A stretch of DNA of 12,351 nt from Nitrospira sp. UBA6909 (GCA_002451055.1 DKBD01000260.1:397-12747), one strand, 5' to 3'; shown: positions 1 to 6,909, counted from the stretch's first letter. Notes: generated by a model not told the origin, from the sequence alone. Program-made: numbers and translations.

Positions 1-740
1 GTCATATAGCCGATGCCGCTGTAACCGATCCCTGCTGGATCTTCCGTCACACCTTGCACAACCGATGCAGACCCTGGCTGTTCCTTGACCTCATCCTTGT
101 AATCGCCGTTCTTCAGCGCATGATCCTTGAAAAACCCGTACGTACCGGAGGCGGAGTTGCGGCCATAGAGGCTGATCGGCATATCAGCCAATTCACCGGT
201 GACGCCCAATTGTCCCCATCGCTCGATGTTCTCCCGGACACCGCCCCTGCGTGTTTTTGAGAAGATCGCGTCCACTTGAGGCATGGTCAAGCCTTGAATC
301 GGATTGTCCTTGTTCACATAAACGGCGAGCGCATCGATAGCAACGGGAAACGCCGTCGGTTTATACCTATATTTCTGCTCAAATTTGTCCGTTTCCGTCG
401 ACTTCATGGGGCGCGACATAGGCCCCAACTGCGCTGTTCCTTCTATCAAAGCAGGAGGCGCGGTGCTTGACCCCTTACCCTCGATTTGAATTTTTACCCC
501 TGGATACTGTTTTCGAAATCCTTCAGCCCACAGGGTCATGAGATTGTTCAACGTATCCGAGCCGATGCTGTTGAGATTGCCGGAAACCCCGGTCACCTTC
601 ACATAGGGTTTCACATTTGCATCAACCTGAATCATCTCATCGGCGATGGCGTTCGTCGCCATAAGTGAACCGATCGCGAGACACACAAAGGAGAACGCGG
701 CACCTCTCCATTGGGGGTTCTTATTCTGATTGCTTTTCAT
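1..740 (-). CDS. pstS: Phosphate ABC transporter substrate-binding protein PstS (partial, 3' end outside window)
   Basis: Periplasmic protein that binds inorganic phosphate and delivers it to the PstCAB transporter. Reading the minus strand from the ATG at 740-738 gives 246 codons with no stop before the left edge. Residues 1-33 form a signal peptide (basic start, hydrophobic core, cut after AIA). The mature part has PstS-family hallmarks: GSDTLNNL near residue 62, the ligand-loop region [22 protein letters not shown], a [12 protein letters not shown] strand and SASGTYGFF. The start is supported by AAAGGA six bases upstream; an in-frame ATG five codons earlier would overlap this ribosome site and is less likely. 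The porin gene lies upstream on the same strand and Pho-box-like repeats sit 61 bases before the start. The C-terminal part is missing only because the window ends. Family assignment is confident. Confidence 0.93.
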   Translation of the reverse strand, partial: MKSNQNKNPQWRGAAFSFVCLAIGSLMATNAIADEMIQVDANVKPYVKVTGVSGNLNSIGSDTLNNLMTLWAEGFRKQYPGVKIQIEGKGSSTAPPALIEGTAQLGPMSRPMKSTETDKFEQKYRYKPTAFPVAIDALAVYVNKDNPIQGLTMPQVDAIFSKTRRGGVRENIERWGQLGVTGELADMPISLYGRNSASGTYGFFKDHALKNGDYKDEVKEQPGSASVVQGVTEDPAGIGYSGIGYM

Positions 741-800
741 AGACAGTCCTTTCATTGCGCTGCTTCAGACCTTACCACCTATCATGATGCTCTTCGTCCC

Positions 801-839
801 GTGTTACAGCTGTGTTACAAACGTGTTAATTCACGTGTT
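801..839 (-). promoter_or_regulatory. Putative Pho box upstream of pstS
   Basis: On the minus strand, three heptamers ATTAACA, TGTAACA and TGTAACA (plus-strand positions 824-830, 813-819, 802-808) recur exactly every 11 bp. A fourth, weaker AACAC match lies 12 bp further upstream (835-839). PhoB-type regulators bind 7-bp repeats of the type CTGTMAY spaced by 4 bp, and both perfect copies fit. A weak -10-like CATGAT lies at 786-781. The same heptamer spacing recurs upstream of the porin gene, which supports co-regulation by phosphate. PhoB control is inferred. Confidence 0.7.
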
Positions 840-878
840 CCACTGTTTTCGCCGTGCAATCCGCTCTTCCTGTGCTCG

Positions 879-2201
879 CTAAAAGGACACATCCCATTGA
901 AGACGAACTCGATCGATCGGGGTGAACCCACCCTCTTGGGTGAGATGGGAGTAATCAACTGTGAGCTTATTGCGATGTCCGGCAAAGAACCAGTTGGCTG
1001 CAACCGTATGTTCTCTTCGCACTCCGTTGCCGAGGATAACGCCCATAAGACCCTCTCCCGGATCGACGTATGCGTACCGGTAGGCAAATTCGAGAGGTCG
1101 GGGAATGGCATCGATCAGCGCATGGGGGAAATACCCGACTTGCGCATAGGCTCCGTAACTGGTTCCATGTGACGACCTCGACCGATCGATCACCTTCTTG
1201 ACATGAAACTCCTCCTGGATGGAGAGTCCGTTCCACTTGAAGGCAAACTCTTGGACTCCCTGACTGATTTCAAATCGGCCATCCAGGACAGGTAGCCCAG
1301 CGAGGGCGGCAGCGCGGGTCGAGGTAGGAAAAACGAACCGGTCAGCGATATTGTGGGCGCCGGCAAATGCAATGCTGCCGATCGGCAATTGCGTGTACTC
1401 CACATCGGATTGGGAGAAGGGCACATCGCGCCCCAGGAAATTCCACTGAATTCTCCCCATATACAGCATGTTTTTGTCATCATTGTGAGTTTGGTTGATG
1501 CCCGCGCCGGTAAACACCCCGATGTTGTAGACCAAGTACCCCGGCGTGTCTTCGAACAGATGCCCGCCTAACCTAACACCGATTTGTCGGTCAAGGGTAA
1601 ACGGAGCATTGACGATAGACCGTTCAACAAACTGTTGGGCACCCGACGAATCCACTCGTTCCCGGTTGTATTCAACCTTCCATTGCCCCACCCGCAAGGT
1701 CGCCCACTTGAATTTGGCGATATCCAATCGATAATCGAGTAGGGTATTGCTCACCCAATCATACTCCGTATAGTACTTCAGCCATGGCACAAATCCATGC
1801 CCGCCGACTTTGATACGAGCGCGGCGGATGCGGAACGAGCTGGTGTCCTTGTCATCGAAAATATTAGGTGCAGGGCTTTGAAACACATCGCTCTCCTGAT
1901 CATAGGAATAGCGAAACTGAACTCGGTTTTGGATCAGCATTTCAAACTTTCCGTCGCGGCTCTGGAAGTCGAACCCATCTTTGTAGCGGAGCGAAATGGG
2001 AAACTCTTGGTCTCTCTTTTTGTGCTCCTCCTCAGCGGCTTGTTCGGCGTCGGCTTTGGCCCTGACCCATTCTTCCTTAGTGATCTGTCCTTTTTCATAC
2101 AGAATGTCCGCCAGGTCGTGCCCGGCTTGAGCACTGTTGACAGAAAAGAGCATCACGATACCAAGCACCCATAGATTCGTTGCCCCCCACACACGTCTCA
2201 T
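879..2201 (-). CDS. Phosphate-selective porin (OprP/OprO family)
   Basis: Outer-membrane beta-barrel expected to pass phosphate or polyphosphate into the periplasm. It is 440 residues long. Residues 1-26 form a signal peptide ending AQA. A short helical segment follows (about 30-60: DLADILYEKGQITKEEW, then an Ala/Glu-rich stretch), a layout common in OprP/OprO-like porins. The rest alternates short aromatic and hydrophobic strands with acidic or Gly turns, for example FRIRRARIKVGGHG and FKWATLRVGQWKVEYNRE, and the chain ends WDVSF, with the terminal Phe typical of barrels recognised by the BAM machine. ATG at 2201 is preceded by GGGAGGT at six bases. It lies upstream of pstS on the same strand, with Pho-box-like repeats in front. 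The phosphate role rests on family resemblance plus this context; specificity could differ. Confidence 0.88.
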   Translation of the reverse strand: MRRVWGATNLWVLGIVMLFSVNSAQAGHDLADILYEKGQITKEEWVRAKADAEQAAEEEHKKRDQEFPISLRYKDGFDFQSRDGKFEMLIQNRVQFRYSYDQESDVFQSPAPNIFDDKDTSSFRIRRARIKVGGHGFVPWLKYYTEYDWVSNTLLDYRLDIAKFKWATLRVGQWKVEYNRERVDSSGAQQFVERSIVNAPFTLDRQIGVRLGGHLFEDTPGYLVYNIGVFTGAGINQTHNDDKNMLYMGRIQWNFLGRDVPFSQSDVEYTQLPIGSIAFAGAHNIADRFVFPTSTRAAALAGLPVLDGRFEISQGVQEFAFKWNGLSIQEEFHVKKVIDRSRSSHGTSYGAYAQVGYFPHALIDAIPRPLEFAYRYAYVDPGEGLMGVILGNGVRREHTVAANWFFAGHRNKLTVDYSHLTQEGGFTPIDRVRLQWDVSF

Positions 2202-2271
2202 CCGACTACCTCCCTATTAATTGTTGCTGTTCTGCAATCGCAGCGAGAATAATGAACGAGGATTAATGTGG

Positions 2272-2300
2272 TGCTACAGGCATGTAACAAGGCTGTTAAA
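2272..2300 (-). promoter_or_regulatory. Putative Pho box upstream of the porin gene
   Basis: Read on the minus strand, heptamers TTTAACA (2300-2294), TGTTACA (2289-2283) and TGTAGCA (2278-2272) are spaced exactly 11 bp apart. Each differs by one base from TGTAACA, the heptamer found in the pstS upstream repeats. The block ends 70 bases before the porin start codon. A weak -10-like CATTAT follows at about 2254-2249. A PhoB-like regulator is inferred; the heptamers are less perfect than those of pstS, and the plus-strand reading (TGTAACA, TGTTAAA) also fits loosely, so orientation is less certain. Confidence 0.55.
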
Positions 2301-2319
2301 TCGCTTGCGACTCGGTTGT

Positions 2320-2352
2320 CGTAGAGTAGTACAATTGCAGGACTGCTCTACG
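2320..2352. other. Stem-loop in the divergent intergenic region
   Basis: CGTAGAGTAGT (2320-2330) and ACTGCTCTACG (2342-2352) form an 11-bp stem with one G-T pair and an 11-base loop. No T-run follows on either strand, so it is not a typical terminator. It lies between the divergent porin and lipoprotein genes. The rest of the 2202-2612 interval, apart from the Pho-box-like repeats, shows no gene I would defend. It could be an operator or an RNA structure in the lipoprotein leader. Confidence 0.45.
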
Positions 2353-2612
2353 CAGGGAGGAGGACACGTCTCGCGTATCATGCGCGGGTTAAGACAACTA
2401 CGGGCATTGTGACGGAACCAGGACTCAACTATTCCGGGACTATCTCTATCGTGCCAATCCTTCGTGAATTCCTCCGTTGAACGTTCGCCAGTTTGGCTGA
2501 TCACAGCCAACACAGAAGGGCGTGAATTTTACACGGCCGTAACCAGGCGGTCTTACTCTTGTAATCTTAGAGAGGTAGCGTAGTGGCTGCTTCAATAATT
2601 AAAGGCTACAGC

Positions 2613-3281
2613 ATGAAGAACACCTTGCTGATCGTTCTCTTGAAAGTTGCGCTCCTACTCGGGATAACCGCCTGTCAGACTCGACCTATTCCAGCCATAG
2701 CCATCTACGAAGATCAAACGCGGTTCGTCCGGCTCGAACAAGACCCTACAATGGGCGAGAGCCATTCGCATCCTGCCAACATTACGCCTGATGAGATGGC
2801 AGCAGTCCTATCGGGTGTCATAATCGAAGAACCGACCAGCCTCATGCAATCCTTGCCTTTCTTGAGCAAGGATGAAGAACCACGACATCCAGCATTTAGC
2901 GCGACAGAAATCGAGTTTTTGTCGCCTTTGTTGGCAAAGGGCCTGGAAGCGGCAAAGCCCGAGGAGGTCGTCACCTTTTATCTGATCGTCCAGCAGCCGG
3001 GCACCGACGAACACGTGACGTCGGGCGGGGTCTTCATTAATGGTGACGAGCTGCACTTCATACTCGGCAACTACCGTTCGCCCGCTCGCTACCCGCCGGA
3101 CGCTGAAACCATGAGATACGTTGATGGTCGGTCCACCCCCTTACAGCCTATTGTGCCTCAGGAAACGAAGCTGGATTTCCAACCGGCACGTGCAGTCATT
3201 CCGCTACGGCAAGGAGTCCTGAAAAATCCGTTCCGCCCCAATCGGCGAGAGATCGTCGTACTGTTCAAAACACTGAGGTGA
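2613..3281 (+). CDS. Putative lipoprotein of unknown function
   Basis: A 222-residue secreted protein that I do not recognise. The N-terminus is a lipoprotein signal: MKN, a hydrophobic run broken only by Lys11, then lipobox ITAC with Cys21 as the lipidated residue. The mature protein starts with a Pro/Ile-rich linker. It contains an acidic helical part around residues 55-115 (DEMAAVLSGVIIEEP, TEIEFLSPLLAKGLEA) and a strand-rich part (VVTFYLIVQQP, GGVFINGDELHFIL) that may form a small beta domain, ending in a basic segment (PNRREIVVLFKTLR). I chose ATG 2613 with AAAGG seven bases upstream because it places the signal peptide at the N-terminus. A GTG at 2583, with AGAGG seven bases upstream, would add ten residues and cannot be excluded. 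It is followed by a membrane protein gene on the same strand. Confidence 0.8.
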   Translation: MKNTLLIVLLKVALLLGITACQTRPIPAIAIYEDQTRFVRLEQDPTMGESHSHPANITPDEMAAVLSGVIIEEPTSLMQSLPFLSKDEEPRHPAFSATEIEFLSPLLAKGLEAAKPEEVVTFYLIVQQPGTDEHVTSGGVFINGDELHFILGNYRSPARYPPDAETMRYVDGRSTPLQPIVPQETKLDFQPARAVIPLRQGVLKNPFRPNRREIVVLFKTLR

Positions 3282-3373
3282 TTGATGAATGGAGGGTTCG
3301 GCGGCCGAGAAAAACAAAAGACATCGCCGTGAGGTACAATGCCTGAAAAGATGGCTGGAAGGACGCGGCGTCG

Positions 3374-3790
3374 ATGTCAGATCACACCCATACCGAACCT
3401 CCCCTCTGGTCTATCGGTATAACAGTGGTCATCATTCTACTCGCCCCGCTTGTCCTTTACTCGTTTGCTCCAACAGGCCCTCTTCGCGAGGGCGATACGG
3501 TGTTTTCGGATGGCCAACAACGCGCACGAATCAGCAAGCCGGTTTCAAGTCGCCTGAATCAGCGGGACGATAGCTGCCTACTGGATCCCAACAGCCCCTT
3601 GATCATCCTTCAGACGCCACAAGGTCTCGCTGACGGCTCATTTCTCGCTCAAGTTCAGGGAAATCCTGTCGACGAATGGCCTTTTTGTCCCGTGCATACA
3701 GAGGTGTTGCTTGGAACTCATCAGGTGTTTCAGAAACCGGCGGTGTTCGATGCGGTACGGGAGATGCTGACGAACGCGCTCAGTCGGTGA
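3374..3790 (+). CDS. Single-pass membrane protein of unknown function
   Basis: A 138-residue protein with one N-terminal membrane helix (about residues 11-31, WSIGITVVIILLAPLVLYSF) after a short His-rich polar head. The remaining roughly 105 residues probably lie on the periplasmic side. They include a DGQQRARI turn, two cysteines (DDSCLLDP and WPFCPVHTE) that could form a disulfide, and a helical C-terminus. The start has GGAAGGA about ten bases upstream. The gene lies 92 bases after the lipoprotein gene and probably shares its transcript; together they may be a two-protein envelope unit. It converges on msrA with only 12 bases between the stop codons, leaving no room for a separate terminator. 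I do not recognise the family; that the ORF is a real gene rests on length, membrane segment and context. Confidence 0.68.
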   Translation: MSDHTHTEPPLWSIGITVVIILLAPLVLYSFAPTGPLREGDTVFSDGQQRARISKPVSSRLNQRDDSCLLDPNSPLIILQTPQGLADGSFLAQVQGNPVDEWPFCPVHTEVLLGTHQVFQKPAVFDAVREMLTNALSR

Positions 3791-3802
3791 GCGAAGCGGT
3801 AT

Positions 3803-4366
3803 TTACGTTTTTAGTCGCTCGGCAAATTGCTTCCGGAACTTGGCGACTTTTGGACCCACGACAAATTGGCAGTAGCCATGGGAGGGGTTCCGGACAAAGT
3901 ATTCTTGGTGGTAGGGTTCCGCCTCGTACCATTCTGTGGCAGGTACAACCTCGGTAACAATCGGCTTGGCATAGAGCCTCTGCTCTGTCAGGATTGTCAT
4001 GACTTCCTTGGCCACTTGCCGCTGCTCCGGGCTGTGATAAAAAATGGCCGAACGATACTGCGTCCCCATGTCGTTCCCTTGCCGATTGAGCGTTGTCGGA
4101 TCATGGATCACGAAAAAGATTTCAAGTAACTCTCGATAGGAGACCTTTTCTGGATCAAAGGTGACTCGGACCGCTTCGGCATGGCCTGTATGGCCGTTGC
4201 AAACCGCCTCGTACGTTGGATTTTCGACGGTCCCGCCGATATAGCCTGATTCGACGGATTTAACCCCTCGAACCTGGTCATACACGGCCTCTAGACACCA
4301 AAAGCAGCCTCCCGCAAGGGTAGCGTTCTCATGCCTGGATTGAGTGGTTTGGGGAATGGGTTCCAT
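3803..4366 (-). CDS. msrA: Peptide methionine-S-sulfoxide reductase MsrA
   Basis: Reduces the S-epimer of methionine sulfoxide, free or in proteins, back to methionine with thioredoxin as usual electron donor; part of oxidative damage repair. The protein is 187 residues, the usual length. The catalytic motif GGCFWCLE is at residues 19-26 with Cys21 as the nucleophile. Other family blocks follow: SGYIGG, NPTYEAVCNGHTGHAEAV, FFVIHDPTTLNRQGNDMGTQYRSAI, and a C-terminal EPYHQEYF and GYCQ (Cys166). No signal peptide is evident, so it is probably cytoplasmic. The start lacks a clear ribosome site, but the leader residues match family spacing and there is no other Met before the active site. A 52-residue acidic protein gene ends 59 bases upstream on the same strand, and a perfect GGCCG/CGGCC inverted repeat (4378-4389) sits just before the start. 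Confidence 0.96.
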   Translation of the reverse strand: MEPIPQTTQSRHENATLAGGCFWCLEAVYDQVRGVKSVESGYIGGTVENPTYEAVCNGHTGHAEAVRVTFDPEKVSYRELLEIFFVIHDPTTLNRQGNDMGTQYRSAIFYHSPEQRQVAKEVMTILTEQRLYAKPIVTEVVPATEWYEAEPYHQEYFVRNPSHGYCQFVVGPKVAKFRKQFAERLKT

Positions 4367-4425
4367 TCTGGATTATCGGCCGAACGGCCAGGGAAGTGTT
4401 CTTATCGGATTAACCAGGCTGCTCG

Positions 4426-4584
4426 TTACTCCTCTTCCTCCTCAATGTCTTCGATCCCTTCATAACTCAGTTCCGGAAAAGACGCCGCGGCCTTTTCACA
4501 TGCGGTCTCTACCATTTCTTCGGCATCTTCCGCAGAATCAGCTTCCACCACAAACTTCACCGTGATCATGTACCGTTGTTCCAC
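4426..4584 (-). CDS. Small highly acidic protein, 52 residues
   Basis: A very short gene. From GTG at 4584 it encodes MEQRYMITVKFVVEADSAED and onward to a C-terminal run of five glutamates. About a third of the residues are Asp or Glu. A beta-strand-like start (YMITVKFVVEA) is followed by an amphipathic helix (SAEDAEEMVETACEKAAASF) and an acidic tail, which resembles a mini alpha/beta fold. AGGAG lies six bases before the chosen GTG; an adjacent upstream GTG and TTG are alternatives, and the ATG at 4569 lacks a ribosome site. It precedes msrA on the same strand with 59 bases between and may be co-transcribed. I do not recognise the function. Codon-level regularity and the good ribosome site make it likely real. 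Confidence 0.65.
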   Translation of the reverse strand: MEQRYMITVKFVVEADSAEDAEEMVETACEKAAASFPELSYEGIEDIEEEEE

Positions 4585-4794
4585 CACCAACTCCTTTCTC
4601 TGGCCTACCGATTAGTCACTACATAGACACTTCCAACCGCTTCAGGAAGCACTCATTACTCAAATACCGTCCGCACATCTCTGCGTGTCACACGAGAATC
4701 GTACTTTCTGACAGTTACGGTGGCTATGTCAACGGTGTTCGTTGGCAGCAGCGCTGAAGTGCGAAGGGGGACGAAATACGAAAATTACGGGCGA

Positions 4795-4818
4795 GAGTGC
4801 CTGACACATCAGGCGCTC
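4795..4818 (-). terminator. Hairpin downstream of the PilZ gene
   Basis: GAGTGCCTGA (4795-4804) and TCAGGCGCTC (4809-4818) form a 10-bp stem with one G-T pair and a CACA/TGTG tetraloop. It lies 22 bases past the PilZ stop codon. On the minus strand it is followed by a weak T-run (TAATTTTCG) only after several GC bases, so it is a terminator or an RNA 3'-end stabiliser rather than a canonical intrinsic terminator. The remaining gap between 4585 and 4839 shows no gene. Confidence 0.55.
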
Positions 4819-4839
4819 GGGAAGAAGGAGCGGAACGGA

Positions 4840-5235
4840 CTACTGTTCGTGCTCAAGGTCCGCAAGAACGGTCTTGAGTTTCTCAAGCTCCTGAGGACTC
4901 ATCCGTGTAAACGCAATGCCAAACGTCTTGCCGTCGGTCCATCGAACCGTCGCTTCTTCTATTCGCAGCGGCCAATCCAGTCCGGGAATATGAAGCCGGC
5001 ATTCAAATGTTGCGCCCTGCTCCACCTTGAGGTCACTCTCGATCTTGCACCCGCCGGATGAAATGTCCAGCGTTCGGCCCTGGCCCTCCTGGTGGCGGCC
5101 TGACAGGCTACTGCGAAACTGGGTTGTAAACCTCGGCTGGTCACGCCGATCCTGATGCGAGCAGCCGCCGGAAGCCTGCTCCGCAGTATTCTGTATTGAG
5201 TCAGAACCCTTCTCTATCGATCCAACAAAAGGCAT
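4840..5235 (-). CDS. PilZ-domain protein (probable cyclic-di-GMP binder)
   Basis: A 131-residue soluble protein made of a short polar N-terminus and one PilZ domain (about residues 29-128). PilZ domains bind cyclic di-GMP and change the activity of partner proteins. The two binding signatures are present: RxxxR as RDQPR (residues 31-35) and DxSxxG as DISSGG (57-62). Beta-barrel strands follow, such as LRIEEATVRW and FGIAFTRM, and a C-terminal helix (PQELEKLKTVLADLEHE). I chose ATG 5235 because GGAGG stands five bases upstream; a GTG four codons earlier would place that site inside the gene. It lies about 100 bases downstream of pal on the same strand, so a shared transcript is possible. No output domain is fused, so its target is unknown. 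Confidence 0.88.
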   Translation of the reverse strand: MPFVGSIEKGSDSIQNTAEQASGGCSHQDRRDQPRFTTQFRSSLSGRHQEGQGRTLDISSGGCKIESDLKVEQGATFECRLHIPGLDWPLRIEEATVRWTDGKTFGIAFTRMSPQELEKLKTVLADLEHEQ

Positions 5236-5337
5236 CTGTTCCTCCACTATATTTCGACAGAATCGACTATGGGTCCACGCAGTCGGATAACTTTGACACC
5301 TTCGGGAACCGGTGTCGCATAGACACGTGCGTCGCTG

Positions 5338-5961
5338 CTAATTCTTCAGATTGAGCAGCATATGGCCACGGCGGTTCTGTTGATAGCACGACTCATTACG
5401 ATCAAAACAGAACGGCCGTTCTTTACCGAAGGACAAAATTGCGATTTGTTTCTCTCTCACACCTGATTCGACAAGGTAGCTCCGCGCCGCCTTCGCCCGC
5501 ATGTCGCCAAGAACCATGTTGTACTCGCCGGTGCCGCGCTCGTCACAATGCCCTTCGATCGTCAAGACCGCACCTGGATGTTCCTTGAGATAGGCGGCAT
5601 TTTGATTGAGTGCCTCAATCCCTGCACCGGATACCATCCATTCGTCATACCCGAAGAAAACGTCCTGGAGCCCTGCATCTGCCGCGGCTTTTTCGGCGGC
5701 CTGCTCTTCCTTGGTCAGTGCAGCATGGCGGCGAGCGCTTGCACTCGACGGATTTCTCGAGATAGCAACACCTCCCTGCGTCAGACGCTCTTCAGACGGA
5801 TTTTGAGAAAAGCCGCTCAATTCTCCACTCGAACCTCCACCGGATATTTGGGGGACGCCGTTTTTACCGTCGGATTGAATCGACTTCGTCCCGCAACCCT
5901 GGCTGTTTACAAGGATGATTCCCATGATGACAACGAATCCGTACTTGGCCACGTTTTTCAT
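5338..5961 (-). CDS. pal: Peptidoglycan-associated lipoprotein (Pal, OmpA C-terminal domain)
   Basis: Outer-membrane lipoprotein of the Tol-Pal system that grips peptidoglycan and helps constrict the outer membrane at division. It has 207 residues. The signal peptide ends at Cys23, though the residues before it (NSQGC) are an imperfect lipobox. A low-complexity Ser/Gly linker spans about 30-95. The OmpA-like domain (about 98-205) shows FFGYDEW, TIEGHCDERGTGEYN (134-148), LGDMRAKAARSYL and QNRRGHMLL, all classic Pal elements. The segment before QNRR carries two cysteines, Cys185 and Cys192, which E. coli Pal does not have. Start ATG 5961 has GAGGAG eight bases upstream. tol genes are not in the window; a PilZ gene follows. 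It could instead be another OmpA-type lipoprotein, but GHCDERGT strongly favours Pal. Confidence 0.92.
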   Translation of the reverse strand: MKNVAKYGFVVIMGIILVNSQGCGTKSIQSDGKNGVPQISGGGSSGELSGFSQNPSEERLTQGGVAISRNPSSASARRHAALTKEEQAAEKAAADAGLQDVFFGYDEWMVSGAGIEALNQNAAYLKEHPGAVLTIEGHCDERGTGEYNMVLGDMRAKAARSYLVESGVREKQIAILSFGKERPFCFDRNESCYQQNRRGHMLLNLKN

Positions 5962-6415
5962 AACTTTCTCTCCTCGTGAAAGAAGCTGGCGGTGGTCGTC
6001 AACTAAATCTGTCGTGTGAATCTGTCGTACCCACCAATAACCGATGGGATGGGTGTTTCACGCACCATTTTTTCCTAAGGCACAACAAATATAGCACCGA
6101 TGCTGAAAAAAGCTCGTCCGGGCCAGACCTCTACGGTAGACGATAAATACCCGTGCGATTTCAATTTGTTACATCAATCTGGCGAATGAGGAATGACGTG
6201 TGCGACCGCTGATGACGATCTATTGAAGCCTTAGGCCACAATGATATGAGTAGGGCTGAGGAGAGGCGAGAATAGGAAGCCTGATCCGATCGGTTTGCGC
6301 GAGACACGACGATGAAAACAAACCCGCTGGAGAAGCACGATGTGGGTCACTCAGGCGGATCAAGACGAGAAACTCCGTCTTGACATGAAACACCGAGGCA
6401 CGGACTTCTGAGGAG
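5962..6415. other. Intergenic stretch without a recognisable gene
   Basis: The pal promoter is expected here on the minus strand, but I see no clear -35/-10 pair. A weak plus-strand hairpin with a T-run (about 6049-6076, GGTG/CACC then six T) and the stem-loop at 6360-6383 are the only structures noted. No reading frame with a believable ribosome site was found on either strand. Confidence 0.5.
6360..6383. other. Perfect 8-bp inverted repeat downstream of the small membrane-peptide gene
   Basis: TCAAGACG (6360-6367) and CGTCTTGA (6376-6383) flank an 8-base loop. It lies 33 bases past the stop codon of the 46-residue membrane peptide on the minus strand. No T-run follows, so it may be a factor-dependent end, an RNA stabiliser or a protein site. 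Confidence 0.4.
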
Positions 6416-6556
6416 CTAATGATGCGCTTTCCGGTCTGACCAGCGGACAGGCCGCAGCAGAGCTCCCAATCCGGCGATCACGCAAATAAACACCACCATT
6501 GCCAGGACGACGGCTAAAAGGAGTCCCGCCTTCACGTCATGCAATACAGGGATCAT
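6416..6556 (-). CDS. 46-residue single-pass membrane peptide
   Basis: A tiny gene with a strong ribosome site, GGGAGG followed by TTGT and then ATG at 6556. The peptide begins MIPVLHDVKAG, continues with one hydrophobic helix (about residues 11-34, LLLAVVLAMVVFICVIAGLG) and ends in a basic tail (RPVRWSDRKAHH). By the positive-inside rule the C-terminus is probably cytoplasmic. Many such peptides are accessory subunits or regulators of larger membrane complexes, but nothing here says which. It follows the zinc-ribbon gene by 24 bases and probably shares its transcript. I do not recognise a named family such as KdpF or CydX. Confidence 0.68.
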   Translation of the reverse strand: MIPVLHDVKAGLLLAVVLAMVVFICVIAGLGALLRPVRWSDRKAHH

Positions 6557-6580
6557 ACAACCTCCCTCCCCTTGCTTGAT

Positions 6581-6724
6581 TCATCCACTTTGCCATCCGC
6601 ATTCACAGATCCATGGGTGCATCGGATCTGTCTTCTGAAGAGGTCTCCCACAAGAGGGACAGTGGCGGGTCCACGCACATTGGATCTTGATTGTTTCGTC
6701 AAACCTGGCAGATCGATTTGACAC
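6581..6724 (-). CDS. Zinc-ribbon mini-protein, 47 residues
   Basis: A short cytoplasmic-type protein with four cysteines in a CxxC-x14-CxC pattern (HCPSCGRPLQ and PWICECGW), the layout of a zinc ribbon that would bind one zinc ion. A fifth cysteine lies upstream in KIQCAW. I chose GTG at 6724 because GAGGGG lies just upstream. An ATG at 6754 with GGAG ten bases before it would add ten residues. The gene ends 24 bases before the membrane-peptide gene, on the same strand, suggesting a two-gene unit. The polytopic membrane gene lies further upstream. Zinc ribbons of this size bind nucleic acid or protein, or serve as assembly factors; I cannot tell which. Confidence 0.6.
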   Translation of the reverse strand: MSNRSARFDETIKIQCAWTRHCPSCGRPLQKTDPMHPWICECGWQSG

Positions 6725-6909
6725 CTGGTTCCCCTCTCGGCAGAGCGCCTTCATCGGATGATTTCTCCAACAAATTCCATGTCGCAATTCTAGATGGGGC
6801 TTGAGCCGAGATCTATGCAACTTTAGAGGGGGATTGTAGAGGTGAGGTAAAAACGCTCAGCACGCCTCACTCTTCGGAGTCGAACTGGTGCAATGAGCCG
6901 GATACTGAG

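Noticed and set aside
711..1172. Plus-strand frame over the porin 3' end and the pstS leader
   Set aside because: Antisense shadow of the porin gene and the Pho-box region.
3289..3573. Plus-strand frame overlapping the 138-residue membrane protein
   Set aside because: Different frame, no ribosome site, no protein features; the 3374 start gives a clear membrane helix.
6841..6870. GTGAGG/CCTCAC inverted repeat with TTTTT in its loop, after the polytopic membrane gene
   Set aside because: The stem is only 6 bp and the T-run lies inside the 17-base loop, so it does not qualify as an intrinsic terminator.
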